NCBI RefSeq assembly: GCF_019578655.1
Contig: NC_063256.1
Span: forward strand, 28,878,342 to 28,942,341
Length of the DNA stretch: 64,000 bases
Origin: Ricinus communis
Lineage: Eukaryota > Streptophyta > Magnoliopsida > Malpighiales > Euphorbiaceae
Reading direction: 5' to 3'
The notes under the pieces are model-generated. The model searched no databases and was not told the DNA's origin. It saw nothing but the letters and a program-made list of their open reading frames with translations. The stretch's first letter is position 1; each line of letters begins with the position of its first letter. Shown here in pieces: positions 45,727-56,549 of the stretch. The position numbers and the translations under genes were made by a program.

Positions 45727-46560
45727 AAGTGTTTCTAACAGGTTATGGACTCATTATACAGGGGTTAAACGTCCATATTTTAGGGGAGGTTCTGCGGAAT
45801 TTTTGGTCGAATTTCCGACTCGGAATTTCTTATGCAATCTAATCTAGGAGTCTAGACCTAGGAAAAATTAAGAATATTTTATTAACTGAGTTATTTTCAT
45901 GAATAGATAATCGATCCGTCCAGCCAGCTCCACCCAAGGTGTCCAGTCAACTGCACTTATGTCATGTTTAAATTAAATGCAATGCTAATGGGTTTATAAG
46001 TACTTCGATTATTATTAGCATTAATTTTATTTGATTAATAATTACTACAAATACTAGTATCATCATTATTACAAATTTTATTTTCGTTATTCCCGATATC
46101 CTTATTGTCATTTATTATTATTATTATTATTATTGGCTATTATCTTTACTTTCATTTTATTATTATTATTATCACATATAATTTTCATGTCTGCTATAAT
46201 TGTAACTTCGAGATGAGGCGGCAGTAGAACATGCCACCTGATGGGTTGCATCAGGACCGTGTGCGCACTGGTATTAATCAAAGACAGGTAGTAAGAGATT
46301 ATTTTTAGGATTTGCCCTAGTTAAGTACAACTCTCTAGGCTGTGAAAATCTTACTGCCAGAGGAAAGGTTCCTAGTCGAGCTTTGCTCTCTAGGCGCTGG
46401 CTTTATTGGGAATCAAGTGACCAGGCTAGATTTAAGGACCTTAGTTGAGCTTCGCTCTCTAGGTACCAGTTCTATTAGAGTAAGAGAGCCGAAAGGCTGC
46501 TAGTATTGGGGTTAGGGTTTTGCTGAAGTACTCGTCCCATAAATGTTTAAATTGTATTTT
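45727..46560 (+). mobile_element. Unclassified LTR, right half and possible leader
   Basis: Continuation of the LTR that starts at 36692, after the target duplication AAGTG. TTTAGGGGAGGTTCTGCGG near 45780 and the repeated GAGCTTTGCTCTCTAGG / GAGCTTCGCTCTCTAGG (46377, 46447) are LTR-like features. The exact LTR end is not seen: a TGGTATTAATC near 46270 might be a decayed initiator-Met primer site, but this is weak. Confidence 0.45.
46104..46182 (+). repeat. TTA/TAT microsatellites
   Basis: Two runs of ATT units (about 46110-46133 and 46156-46176) in an AT-rich part of the unclassified LTR. Confidence 0.85.
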
Positions 46561-47000
46561 TTTGAATCATGGCATGACATAGGTTTTAACATAATATGAT
46601 ATCTTATTCTGATTAAATAAATATTTTATTAAGAAGGCTGTATTTATTATAGGATTATATGATTTTAACTCACTCTTGAGACTGACAATAAGCATATCGT
46701 ACCTTTCTTGTTGATACTTTCCGGCCATTAGGAATGGAGATGCTTCTCTTCTCATCATCCTTAGTGGCTGGTGCACTGATGTTTGCTTTGTTCTTCCCTT
46801 GTTCTTTTCCATGGAAGTCCTCAATTGCTTCTTTTTTAGTTTAAATAACTTAGAAATTTTTAAAATTTATGAAGGGGATAAAGAAAGAAGAAGAATGAAG
46901 CAAATTGATGATGAAAATGATGAGAAAGTGCAAAAGTTGTAGAGAGGAATGACAAAAAGTGAGAAAGAGTGTGGTAGCTAGGTTTTAGTCTTAATTTTGA
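46561..47000 (-). pseudogene. Truncated start of a second env-like ORF (Athila)
   Basis: On the minus strand an ATG at 46812 reads MEKNKGRTKQTSVHQPLRMM and continues QQERYDMLIVSLKSEL before being lost near 46640-46560, where the unclassified LTR side begins. A CT-rich leader and a promoter-like region lie upstream (47001-47290). Leader words (AAACCTAGCTACCACACTC, CTCTACAAC) match the leader of the env-like ORF at 48705. So this is a second, truncated copy of the same gene start. Confidence 0.5.
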
Positions 47001-47290
47001 GTGTGAAATGGGCTTAAGAACCCTAACTGCAACTTTATACTGCTTGAGCAACACGGATAGTGTCACTTTTATGCAGAAGATGGCACGGATCGTGTCACCT
47101 CCCTTATTAATTTTTTTCTTCGATGTAATGGCGCGGACCATGTCACCTTTAAGTTAACTTCTACATGGATCGTTTCATAGGGTAGACTCTTTTCTCTATC
47201 ATTTTTCTTCTCGCACAAATAATGTCACTTTTCCTTGTGAAGTGACTAGGACTGTGTGGATAAATAAAAAAACTCCTATGCATTAAATCA
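47001..47290 (-). promoter_or_regulatory. Promoter-like repeats, second env-like unit
   Basis: Six copies of a near-palindrome TGRCACGGAYCRTGTCA (plus-strand reading) start near 47049, 47081, 47129, 47161, 47213 and 47242. On the minus strand they precede a TATA-like AGTATAAAG (about 47035-47043). The same motif is in the Athila LTR at 55031-55243 and in the promoter at 48900-49100. Confidence 0.6.
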
Positions 47291-47586
47291 AAATTCATAA
47301 TTTGGCATGCATATAAATTTCTCATAATTTCACACATATGCACCACAAATTCCAATACAATAAAATAATAAGAAAAATAATAATGAAGAACAATCAAACT
47401 TATCAGTAACTAATTGACAAAGAACCAACTAAATTCAACAAAGATAACACACTATAAATGTATCTTACAGAAAACTAATAACTAAAAAAAAAGATTGTCA
47501 TGTGTTCAACTCATTTAGAGTTGGCACCAAAATACTTAATCAACATGAGCATTAGGCAAAGTCACAGAGAGGAAAGATTGGAGATC

Positions 47587-48705
47587 TTAATCTTCATTGG
47601 ATGAGATTTTCGTAAAAGATTGCGGCGGCACTCCCAAGAATTCAATAGTCTGTTCAACATTGTCATTAATGTTGCTCACCTCGATTTGCATGTCAGTTAC
47701 CATCCTTTTAATCTCATAAATCTCTCTCTTTGCCTCTCTAGCTCCTTTCTCCAGGTTTTTTAATTTCTTCAAAATCTTAGTTTTGATAGAAGACTTGACT
47801 TCCATGTCATCACCCTCATCATCCTTTTGTATTCGGCTATGACTTTCTTGCCATTTATTAATCACATACACCTCATGGACCATATGAATCATTCCCATAG
47901 ACTCTAAAATTTTCAAGTTCAATATCAAGCATCCGAGAATTTGGGGTAGCTCAATTTGCTCTAAATCGAAAGCTCCAACCATCTCTACTATCCATGTGAT
48001 CATACCTCCCACCATTAGATCATACTTATGATTCAGTGTCTAGTTCAAATGGTTGATAAGATAATAACCACTGTTCAGTTTTACCCCCCTTCTTCTACAC
48101 TAGAGAATATACAGCTCATTTCTATATACCTTTTGAATGCTTATATCTCTACCAAAAATTATGCATGACAATAAACTGTATATACCTTAATGCTGGATCT
48201 TTGATGCTGGAAGTAGTGGACTTAGCCGGAACGTATACCGTAGATGACCCCATAATTTTCTTTCAGAATTCTTGTTTATCAAAATTTGGGTCTTCCTCAA
48301 TAGTAGCATTTTTGGGAAAATTAAATGACTCATTAATGTCCTTTAAAGACCTCTTGAACATCAGATGCTTAGATACTTTGAAACACAACTGAGTATTTTG
48401 CTTTGAACCTCTTATGCTTAGGGTGTTCAAGAAAATGAGAGTTAGTTGGCGATAGGCTTTTAGCTTGACTATTACAAAGTAATCCTAACCCACATTGTAT
48501 ATGTACACACATGCCCTCTCCCACAAACCCACTTCCTCAATGTGTCTTGATATAAATAACGAACGGATTCCTACCCCTTATCTTCTAAACTCATATATCT
48601 TCCTTTTTGAAAGAAAGTGAGCCATAGAAAGAGAGTATCAACATCTAGTTTCTCCTCCTTGTGGTGTTTTGCTATGGATTTTCTTAGCTTAAGACCATTT
48701 GCCAT
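47587..48705 (-). pseudogene. Athila env-like (third) ORF
   Basis: Minus-strand start near 48705 (MANGLKLRKSIAKHHKEE). The middle is recognisable in shifted frames: NATIEEDPNFDKQEF near 48310-48265, then STTSSIKDPALRYIQFIVMH near 48215-48160. The last 142 codons are open (48015-47587): VGGMITWIVEMVGAFDL, then a Lys/Glu-rich coiled-coil-like stretch (ILKKLKNLEKGAREAKREIY, VSNINDNVEQTIEFLG). The PALRYI and VIGGIIT-like segments recall the ORF downstream of pol in Athila/Calypso elements. Position and pattern fit; function is unproven. No clear transmembrane helix is visible. Confidence 0.6.
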
Positions 48706-48859
48706 TTGCAAACAAGGGTTTTAGATGGAAATTTTTTTGAAATGGGGGTTTAGAAGGAAATAAAGAGGAAATGTTATAAAGGAGAAGAGAAAATAAATGT
48801 TGTAGAGGAAAGAATAGTGGTTGACAGCTAGGGTTTGAAGTTTAAGAAGAGATTTGCCT

Positions 48860-49110
48860 TAGATTCCTCAAAAGATGGCTTTTATACTTTTAACACATCA
48901 TGTCCCGCATGGACCATGTCATTTTTAAGGCAAATCTCATATGGACAATGTAATAAAATAGAAGGTCTTCTAAAATCTGACATGGATCATGGTGGTTATA
49001 AGGAGAATTTGACAAGGACTGCGCTACAAAACATAAGGTCTTCTAAAATCTGATATGGACCATGTCACTTCTAAGGTAAAACACACATGGACCTTGTCAC
49101 AACTGATTGT
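48860..49110 (-). promoter_or_regulatory. Promoter-like repeats before the env-like ORF
   Basis: Six near-palindromes of the ACATGGACCATGTCA type start near 48904, 48936, 48977, 49008, 49051 and 49084. On the minus strand a TATA-like AAGTATAAAAGCC (48878-48890) and a CT-rich leader follow. The motif is that of the element's LTR U3. Confidence 0.65.
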
Positions 49111-49560
49111 AGACTTGAGATTTTACTCTCTTTATCTATCCTTCTCCATTCCACACTTTGCCCAAATACCATATTGATTAATCATCTCAATGGAGCACAA
49201 TTCACAACATACCAACACATAGAATATCTCAAATGAAAACAATGAACAGACAAATAGAATGAAAAAAGTTTGAGATATCACCCGCATTGGTGGTTCCTTC
49301 ATTCTTTATTCGTCATTCCATGGTTCCACATTCTGTTGTTTCAACCTATATTGGACACAAAATTGAATTTAGCTTGAGATTATTTCTTTCAACAAAATTA
49401 AACTTACTATTCAACTAAAACTTGGAGTGCCTTCCAAGAGCTCTTGTTTAAGGTCATTAGCTCAACCCTTTTCTTCACTTTGCTTCGAGCAAAGCCATTG
49501 TAGCTACATGTTTTGGGAATGTTCCTCCCGTGAAAGCCTTTACTCTTTATCCATTGACCT
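49111..49560 (-). other. Spacer between Athila pol and env-like promoter
   Basis: AT-rich sequence with no recognisable domain on either strand. It follows the frayed end of integrase and precedes the promoter-like repeats. Confidence 0.5.
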
Positions 49561-50515
49561 TGAATCTTCCACCTTTAAGATTCTCCAACTCTATTGTCCC
49601 ATTACGGAAGCACTTGTACCACTTTAAAAGGTTCGGACCATCTTGATTTGAGCTTTAGTCTTGAATTAAAAAGCAACACTAACTAACCTTCATGAAAAGT
49701 CTTTCGAATGATCAAGTTATTGTGCCACTTACTTGTCATTTCCTTATAAAGTTTGGCAAGATCATCATTGATGCCTCAATTCTTCCAGCTCATTTAGTTG
49801 CAGAAACATCTTCTTTTCGGCTTTCCCCAAATCAAAATTCAATGTCTTAATGGCCTAAAATGCCTTGTGTTCTAGCTCAACGGGCAAATGGCACAACTTA
49901 CATAGACCAACCTATATGGGGACATCCCAATAGGTGTCTTGTATATTATGCGATACGCCCATAATGCATTGTCAAGCTTTGTCACCCAATCCTTCTGAGA
50001 GGAGTTGACTGTCTTTTCAAGGATCCACTTGAGCTCTCTGTTAGAAATTTCAACTTGACCACTTGTTTGGGGGATGGTATGGAGTTGCTACCTTGTGGTG
50101 CAAGCCAAATTTAGCTAGAAGAGCTTCAAAATGGCAATGACAAAAGTGCGTCCTCCCATCGCTGATTATAGCCCTTGGTGTTCCAAACCGAGTAAAGATA
50201 TTACTCTTCAAGAAATTCACTACCACCTTGGCCTCATTTGTGGTTATTGCCTTGGCTTCCACCCATTTTGTCACATAATCCACTGCCATTAGGATATACT
50301 GATAACCAAAAGATGGTGGAAAAAGACGCATAAAGTCTATCCCCCAAATATTGAAAGGCTCTAAATATCAAATTTAAAGTCATCTCATTTTGCTTCGAAA
50401 TATTTCCACTTTTTGACAGTGATCACAATATCTCAAAAAGATTTGAGCATCCGTAAACAAAGTTGGCCAAAAGAAACTGCATTGAAGAACTTTTGCTGTG
50501 GTTCTATTAGCACCA
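49561..50515 (-). pseudogene. Athila integrase
   Basis: Minus-strand reading: RTTAKVLQCSFFWPTLF and CDHCQKVE give the zinc-binding end. WGIDF (first catalytic Asp), MAVDYVTKWVEA and IISDGRTHF (second Asp) follow at 50331-50160. After a frameshift near 50065, [16 protein letters not shown] carries the Glu and [20 protein letters not shown] continues. AIKTLNFDLGKAEKK is the usual C-terminal part near 49830. Catalytic residues are present but the frame is broken. Confidence 0.87.
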
Positions 50516-51090
50516 AAGTTGGTCTCCTCGCACCTAGCAAATACTTTATCAAGATTCTTCAAGCATTTGTCGAATGAGTCTCCGAACATCAAAAAATCAT
50601 CCATAAACACTTTCCACCATATCCGAAGAAATAGCCAACATAACCTTTGAAAAGTAGCCAGTGCATTACATAGGCCAAACGACATCCTCTTATAAGCAAA
50701 AGTCCCATAAGGACATGTAAATGTAGTCTACTCTTGATCTTTGGGAACAATCACTATTTGGTTGTAACCAAAGTAGCCGTCTAGAAAACAATAGTACGCA
50801 TGACCTGCAATACCCTCTAGAAGTTGATCTATGAACGGAAGAGGGAAATGGCTTTTCTTGTGACTGCATTCAACTTGCGATAGTCAATACATACTCTCCA
50901 TCCATTAACTACTCTTGTAGAGATCAACTCATCTTCCTCATTCTTTACCATGGTCATCCCCTCTTTCTTAGGTACACACTAGATGGGACTCACCTAAGAA
51001 CTATCTGAGATTAGGTAAATAATCTCGGCATCTAAAAGCTTTGCAACCTCTACTCTTACCACTTCTTGCATATACAGATTCAATTACCTT
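50516..51090 (-). pseudogene. Athila reverse transcriptase, internally deleted
   Basis: Minus-strand RT begins AKLLDAEIIYLISDSS near 51050, then WRVCIDYRKLNAVTRK near 50910 and MSFGLCNALATFQR at 50685. FMDDFLMFG (catalytic pair) follows near 50610. It stops at FARCEETNF, where the next codons already belong to the integrase N-terminus. The RT C-terminus and the whole RNase H, normally about 250 codons, are missing in one deletion with junction near 50505-50520. Confidence 0.87.
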
Positions 51091-52250
51091 TGATGGTCTA
51101 CTCTTGGCTTATGTCCTTCCTCCAAAAGAATCTTGTGCATATCAAATGAAGGATTAATCCCTTTGATGTTAGAAATTTGCCATCCAAAGCTTTCCATCTA
51201 CCTTTCACCACTTGTTTTTCTTTCCCCGGAGTAAGATTGTTTGAAGTGATTATTGGAAGTGTCTCATTAGGTCTAAGAAAAGCATATCTAAGGCTACATG
51301 GTAAAGGTTTTAGTTCTAATTTTGGCAGTTTGTGGATGGAGGTGGGAGTTGGTGTTAAGTTTTTCCTCAACTCATCATTCGTCAAAATTTTTGGGTAAAA
51401 CGAATTTTGTGAGTCATCTTCACTTCCCACTTCATCCATTATGCTCTCAATTTCTTTCACTTCTTCGCTCTCTAAGATTACTTCCTTCCTAACTCCTCCA
51501 CTACTTCATCTAGGATCTCAACTCTCATACAAATAGCTTCTTCCTCACCCTTATGCTTCATGGACTGAAAAATATTCAGCTTCACTTCGTTATCTCCAAC
51601 TCTCAATACAAGATTACCATTGAAGACATCATGAATGGTCTCCTTAAGATGATTGGGACTTTTTTATCTTCTTCGCAATCCAAGACAATAAAATCCACCG
51701 AGAAAAAGAATATGTCCACCTTGATTACTCCTAATGGCTCCCTATGGTTGTTTACCGAATGATTCACCATTTGGAGGCACACTCATGTTGGTCGCATTTC
51801 GCCTAGTCCGAGCTTCCTGAAAATAGATAAAGGCATAAGATTAATACTTGCACCTAAATCTAGCAAATCTTTCTTAAATTTAATATTACCAACAGTGCAT
51901 GGGATAGTAAAACTCCATGGATCTTAAAGCTTTTATAGCATCCGGTTGAGCACAATTGCACTATAACTTTCTGTCACTGAGATGGTGTCATACTCCTCTA
52001 ATTTCTTCTTGTTGGAGATGAACTCCTTAAGAAATTTCACACAATTAGGCATATGGGCAAGAGCCTCCATAAATGGAATATTAATTTGGAGCTTCTTAAA
52101 CATCTCCAAGAACTTAGCATATTGCTTTACATCCACATGCCTCTTCAACCTTTGAAAATATGGAATGGGAGGAACATATGGAGGGATCTTCGATGGTAGA
52201 GGAGTAGCATCCTCTTTGTCTTCCTTAACAAGCTCTCCTTGATTAGAGGA
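51091..52250 (-). pseudogene. Athila protease and linker
   Basis: On the minus strand 52148-51933 reads QYAKFLEMFKKLQINIPF and EALAHMPNCVKFLKEFI, the segment before protease. KKDLLDLGASINLMPLSIF (active site Asp) lies at about 51877-51821, and VPIILRRPFMMSS is the GRPF box with Arg for Gly. The linker to RT, open at 51460-51098, reads KLPKLELKPLPCSLRYAFL. A stop at about 51930 and others break the frame. Confidence 0.86.
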
Positions 52251-53786
52251 AATTAGTGCATCATCCTCGAAATCAATGTGAGGTGTGGCTACATTAACCT
52301 TAGCTTTACCCTTGTCCTCCTTCTTTTACCCCACTTTGAGGTCTACTTTCCTTTTACTTCTAAGAGAAATGGCTTTACAATGTTCCTTTGGATTCTCAAT
52401 GTTGCTTGGCAAACTCCCTTGTGGCCTTTGAGTTAGGGACTTAGTAATTTGCTCCATTTGCATCTCCAAGTTATGGATTGAGGAAGAATGATGCTTTGCA
52501 ATTTGATCTATTTTTGCTTCTAGCTTCTCATGATTGTTATTGATAGCACTCACAAACTTCTCTAAAGCAACTTCCCAAGCTTGCTTCCTTTCTTAGGTTG
52601 GAGGTTGGGGGTGGGAGTTGTAATTTGCTTGTTGAAAGCTGGGCAGAGCTTGGGGTCTTTGAACATTACCCCATCCAAAGTTTGGCTGATTTTTCCATAT
52701 GGGTTTATAGGTGTTCGAATAAGGGTTGTTGACTTGTCGGTTTGTGAAGTTTCCAACATAGCTCACTTGCTCTAGTGAAGATTAGGAAAATAAATTTCCC
52801 ACTTGAAAATCTACACTTGTATGACAATTACCCCCGCACAACTCACAAATCAGAAAATTCGTAGAGTTGATAGCATTACAATTCATAGAGCTTACTTGCT
52901 TTGTTAAGTTAACAATCTAAGCTTGTAGGCTGTCAATGCATTTACCTCAATCTTACCTCCATCCTTAGGCATCTCAGTCCTCTCATTCGTCCATCTATAA
53001 CTGTTTGAAGCCATTTCCTCTATTAATTCATAACCCTCATCTACTGATTTCTTCAATAAATTTCCTCCAGCCGCCATATCTAAGGTGTCTCTAGTGGAAG
53101 AAACCAACCCATTGTAAAAATTACTCACTACCATCCACTTTGGAAACCATGATGTGGACAATGCCTCAAAATATCCTTATATCTCTCCCATGCATCATAC
53201 AATGACTCATCTCTTCCTTGTCTAAAATTTGAAATTTCGGATCTCAACTTGGATGACTTTGCTGATGGAAAATATTTGCTAAGAAAACACTTCACTAACT
53301 CATCCCAAGTGGTAATTGTTTCCGGTTGCAAAGAATTCAACCACATCCTTGCTTTATCTCTGAGAGTGAACGGAAAAAGTCTAAATTGAACTGCATCTTC
53401 ACTCATTCCATTAATCTTGAATGTGGCACACACATCCAAAAAGAATTGTATATGCTCATTCGGCTCCTCATTAGCCAACCCATAAAATAAGGAACCTATA
53501 TGAATGATTGCTGGTTTTATCTCAAAATTATTTGCTTCCACCCTTGGCCTTCGGATACTACTTTGTTCTCCTTAGGCAAAAGGTGTAGTGAAGTCCATAA
53601 TCGGCCTGTCATTCTCTGATGGTGGCCCATGTTGCTCATTGGTGCTCTAGGAAAATGATTCTCTTGATGAGCCATGATTGGTAACCATGGTAGTCTCTCT
53701 CTCAAAGCTCTATTCAATCGAAATGTTTTTTCTATTCTCGGATCAAAAGGCACAAGCGCACTATCAAAACTTTTTGTTCTTCGCAT
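52251..53786 (-). pseudogene. Athila gag (minus-strand element)
   Basis: Start MRRTKSFDSALVPFDPRIEK at 53786, then a frameshift near 53530. The capsid core is open at 53541-53128: EEPNEHIQFFLDVCATFKIN, RLFPFTLRDKARMWLNSLQ, FRQGRDESLYDAWERYKDI. Further pieces are DTLDMAAGGNLLKKSVDEGY, the zinc finger CELCGGNCHT near 52835, PKLCPAFNKQITTPTPN, and a coiled-coil-like HNLEMQMEQITKSLTQRPQG at 52553-52326. It is diverged from the inner Athila gag but clearly the same family. Confidence 0.88.
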
Positions 53787-53873
53787 GCACCAACACAAGT
53801 ACCCATAATCAATAAAATAAAACAAAACATTAGATTACTAGCAACTAACTTGGTATCAATATCACATAAACAA

Positions 53874-53891
53874 TCCCTGGCAATAGTGCTA
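53874..53891 (-). promoter_or_regulatory. Decayed Athila primer-binding site
   Basis: The minus strand reads TAGCACTATTGCCAGGGA. It differs from TGGCGCCGTTGCCGGGGA at five positions, all transitions (G to A or C to T), the pattern left by deamination of methylated cytosines on both strands. It lies just inside the LTR end at 53901. Confidence 0.85.
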
Positions 53892-53900
53892 AAAACTTCT

Positions 53901-55467
53901 TGTGGAATTCCTGCAAGTATAAGGATCACACAAAAGTAATTAACTGAGAGTAGAATATCGTCCCACGAGGACTGAATCTATGATAACTGAAATTAATTAG
54001 CTAACTAATATCTAACAACCGATATTGGATTAAAAGAAATAAAAATAAACTTTAGTACTACTTTAAACTAATAAATTATATTCGAGCTAATTAAAACAAA
54101 GGAAAAGATTCAAGCGAAAGGATTACTAGGGCTTTTGATCTCACTTAGATCCTATTATGTTTGACTGAGCTAATGAAAAGAACCTAATATGCTATGCCTC
54201 ACTCACCTAAATTAGTTAAGTTAACCCTTACCTCTAAATTATTAACTCCTACCCTTAATCTCTAAAGGATTCACTCATTTTCTTGAGGGATACTCTCACC
54301 TATTCACCAAGAAATACTCACAATCCCACAAATCTTAAAGGCTCACAAGGCATAGTTAGGAAAAAGAGTGACACTTAGTGTCTAAGAGGCATCTCTACCT
54401 AGTATACTCCTAAGGCAAGCATTTTATCAAGCACCCTGAGTGCAAACGTGTCAGTCAACACCTCAAGCCGAAATAAATTCATATTTATTGGCCAAACAAA
54501 AGAGAATAGCAATTATAACAGAAATCTTGAACATTAAACATAAGAGATTTCAAATTAATTAAGCTCAAGTCAAAATCCAATATTCACTAAGTTAAATCAT
54601 AAACCTAGTAAGGATTTAGTTGTTCATCCTTAAAAGTGTAATAAAAAAGAGAGAAATCAAGGTATCCAAAGTCATTAGAAGCTTAAAAGACATAAAAATG
54701 AAAAATTCAAGAGTTGAAATGAAATGAAACTAAGAGTAAAGAGCAATATTTCTCCAACTCCACTTGCAAATACTTTAGATTAATCTTTCTCGCTTCCAAT
54801 CCTCTTCTCAAGAGCTTGAAATATTTTCCAAAATAAAAACCTCCAAGGAAATCTCTTAATTTCCTTTTTGGTATAAATTCCCAGTTTTTTCTTTTCTTTG
54901 ACGGCTTCCCTTTTACCTTCTTGCCCTAAGTGTCTAAACGATGAGTATTTATAACCCCCTTGATGTTGCTCATGTGTCTTTCAATTAAAACGAAACTTCC
55001 AGCTTGACCGTGTTGGCTTTATGCAAAAAGTGACATGGACCATATCAGGGTGTGAAGCATCTCTTAAATATGAAACCCGCGTGACATGGACCGTGTTATA
55101 AATAGTAGCTTCCTAAGAGATTGACACAGACTATGTCACTTTCCTTCATAAATTGACACGGACTGTGTTGTAAAATAATAGCTTTTCTTCAGGGTGACAC
55201 TGATTGTGTTACTTTTCCTCATAAAATGACACAAACCATGTCAAACACTTGGTCACACAAGGATCTTGAATTCTTGATGCATTCTTGGCTCTTCTTGCTC
55301 ATCCCTTCTTTTACACCCTTCTTTTCTCGATTTTTCTTCTCTTGCTCAAACCTACGACAAAAAGAATAAAAAGTGTGAGAGGGGTCATATTCAACTTAAT
55401 TTGCATCAATTTCTATAAGTTTTTATGCCAAATAGGTCTAATTTGTAGGTGAAATACACTTACATCA
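53901..55467 (-). mobile_element. Athila 5' LTR, minus strand
   Basis: 1567 bp. The minus strand starts TGATGTAAGTGTATTTC and ends GAATTCCACA before the primer site. U3 has six TGACAYRGACYRTGTCA near-palindromes (55031-55243), and a TATA-like GGTTATAAATACTC follows on the minus strand near 54960-54945. The 3' partner LTR was not found in the window. The flanking 5 bp are AACAA (plus strand, 55468-55472). Confidence 0.85.
55031..55243 (-). repeat. TGACAYRGACYRTGTCA array in Athila U3
   Basis: Copies at 55031-55047, 55082-55097, 55122-55138, 55154-55170, 55195-55211 and 55227-55243, e.g. TGACACAGACTATGTCA. The outer TGACA/TGTCA arms pair perfectly in four of six copies. Spacing is about 32-51 bp. 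Confidence 0.85.
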
Positions 55468-56549
55468 AACAAGTTTAGCTTTGAATTTTAGGCCCTCGAG
55501 ATTTTCAAAATATTTGCATAAGTGAAGAGACTTCTACTCCTGAGACACTAGAAGGGAGTAAAATGCTTCCAGACACCACCAAGAGACCTACAAAACGAAA
55601 ACCTTAAGTGGAGAAACAAAGATTTATGTCTTTATGGTTGGTTTGTGGGCTTAAAGGTGTTGAGTTTATGGAAGTGGGTGTTTTGAGGGTCTTTGCCAAG
55701 AAATGTAGACTTTAGGGTGGGGGAGTGCTTTTTAGTTGCTAGAGGTGTTTAATAGAAGAGTTTTAAGGTGGTAGGGAGGTGGTTTAGAGGTGTAATGAAT
55801 ATGGGTTAGTGGTTGCACAAGTATGGAGGTATGTATAAAGGAGTAAAGGATGAAGCTTTTAGGGTTTTATGTGGAAGAAAGTGGCTAGAATTGTTAGAGA
55901 GAATGGTCTAGAGAATGGAAACTTAGGGTTTTTTGTTATTATTAAAGGTTTAGAGTTGTGGCTATTGCTTTATATTTTAATGATAGCATGTGTCCCTAGG
56001 TTTATTCCCACTGCCAAATGCATAAAATTTAGAGTTAATAGCCTTTTGGAGCCTAAACCCATGCAGATTATCGTTTAGGCCACGTGGGCTTTACTAAGAA
56101 TGTGGGCTTCGCTTTGGGCTAACCTTATATGGGCTTAGCTAAGCCCACGTGGAGTTGGCCTTACCCTACGTGGGTTTAAGGTAGTCCATTAGGGTTTTGA
56201 GTCGTGAGTGAGGTTTTCAGGTTCCGAATTAGGGTATTTAAGGATTCTTTTTCTCTCGTTAATGCCTTCTAGAGGTTCTTAGTGTCCTTAGGTGCCTTTC
56301 AAGGCTTTTTTCCCTTTGCTTCTCAAAGTTCACTCTACTAGACTTATCCTAGTCTCACATCGAGCTTATATAGTCGAGGAGCAAAAGTTAAATAATAATA
56401 ATTTGCCCTTTGCTTTGGAAAATGAGTTCTTTAAAAATTAGTTTTGCACGTAAAATAAATTTTGAGAGAATGAGTTTGAGTCCAAGCATAATGAATTAGA
56501 TGTCACCTAATCATGATCTTTGGATTTGAAGTCTTATTTGCTGAAGCAT
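55468..56549. other. Unassigned AT-rich stretch with G-box palindromes
   Basis: No coding sequence recognised. At 56078-56180 are GGCCACGTGGGC (56078-56089), the perfect 16-bp palindrome GGGCTTAGCTAAGCCC (56131-56146) overlapping CCCACGTGG (56144-56152), and CTACGTGGG (56166-56174), followed by a TATA-like GGGTATTTAAGG near 56234. The layout resembles a U3 promoter of another LTR, but no LTR borders are seen. Confidence 0.45.

Noticed and set aside
46260..46285. Initiator-Met primer-binding site at TGGTATTAATC
   Set aside because: Only the first six bases agree well with TGGTATCAGAGC and no LTR end is seen directly before it.
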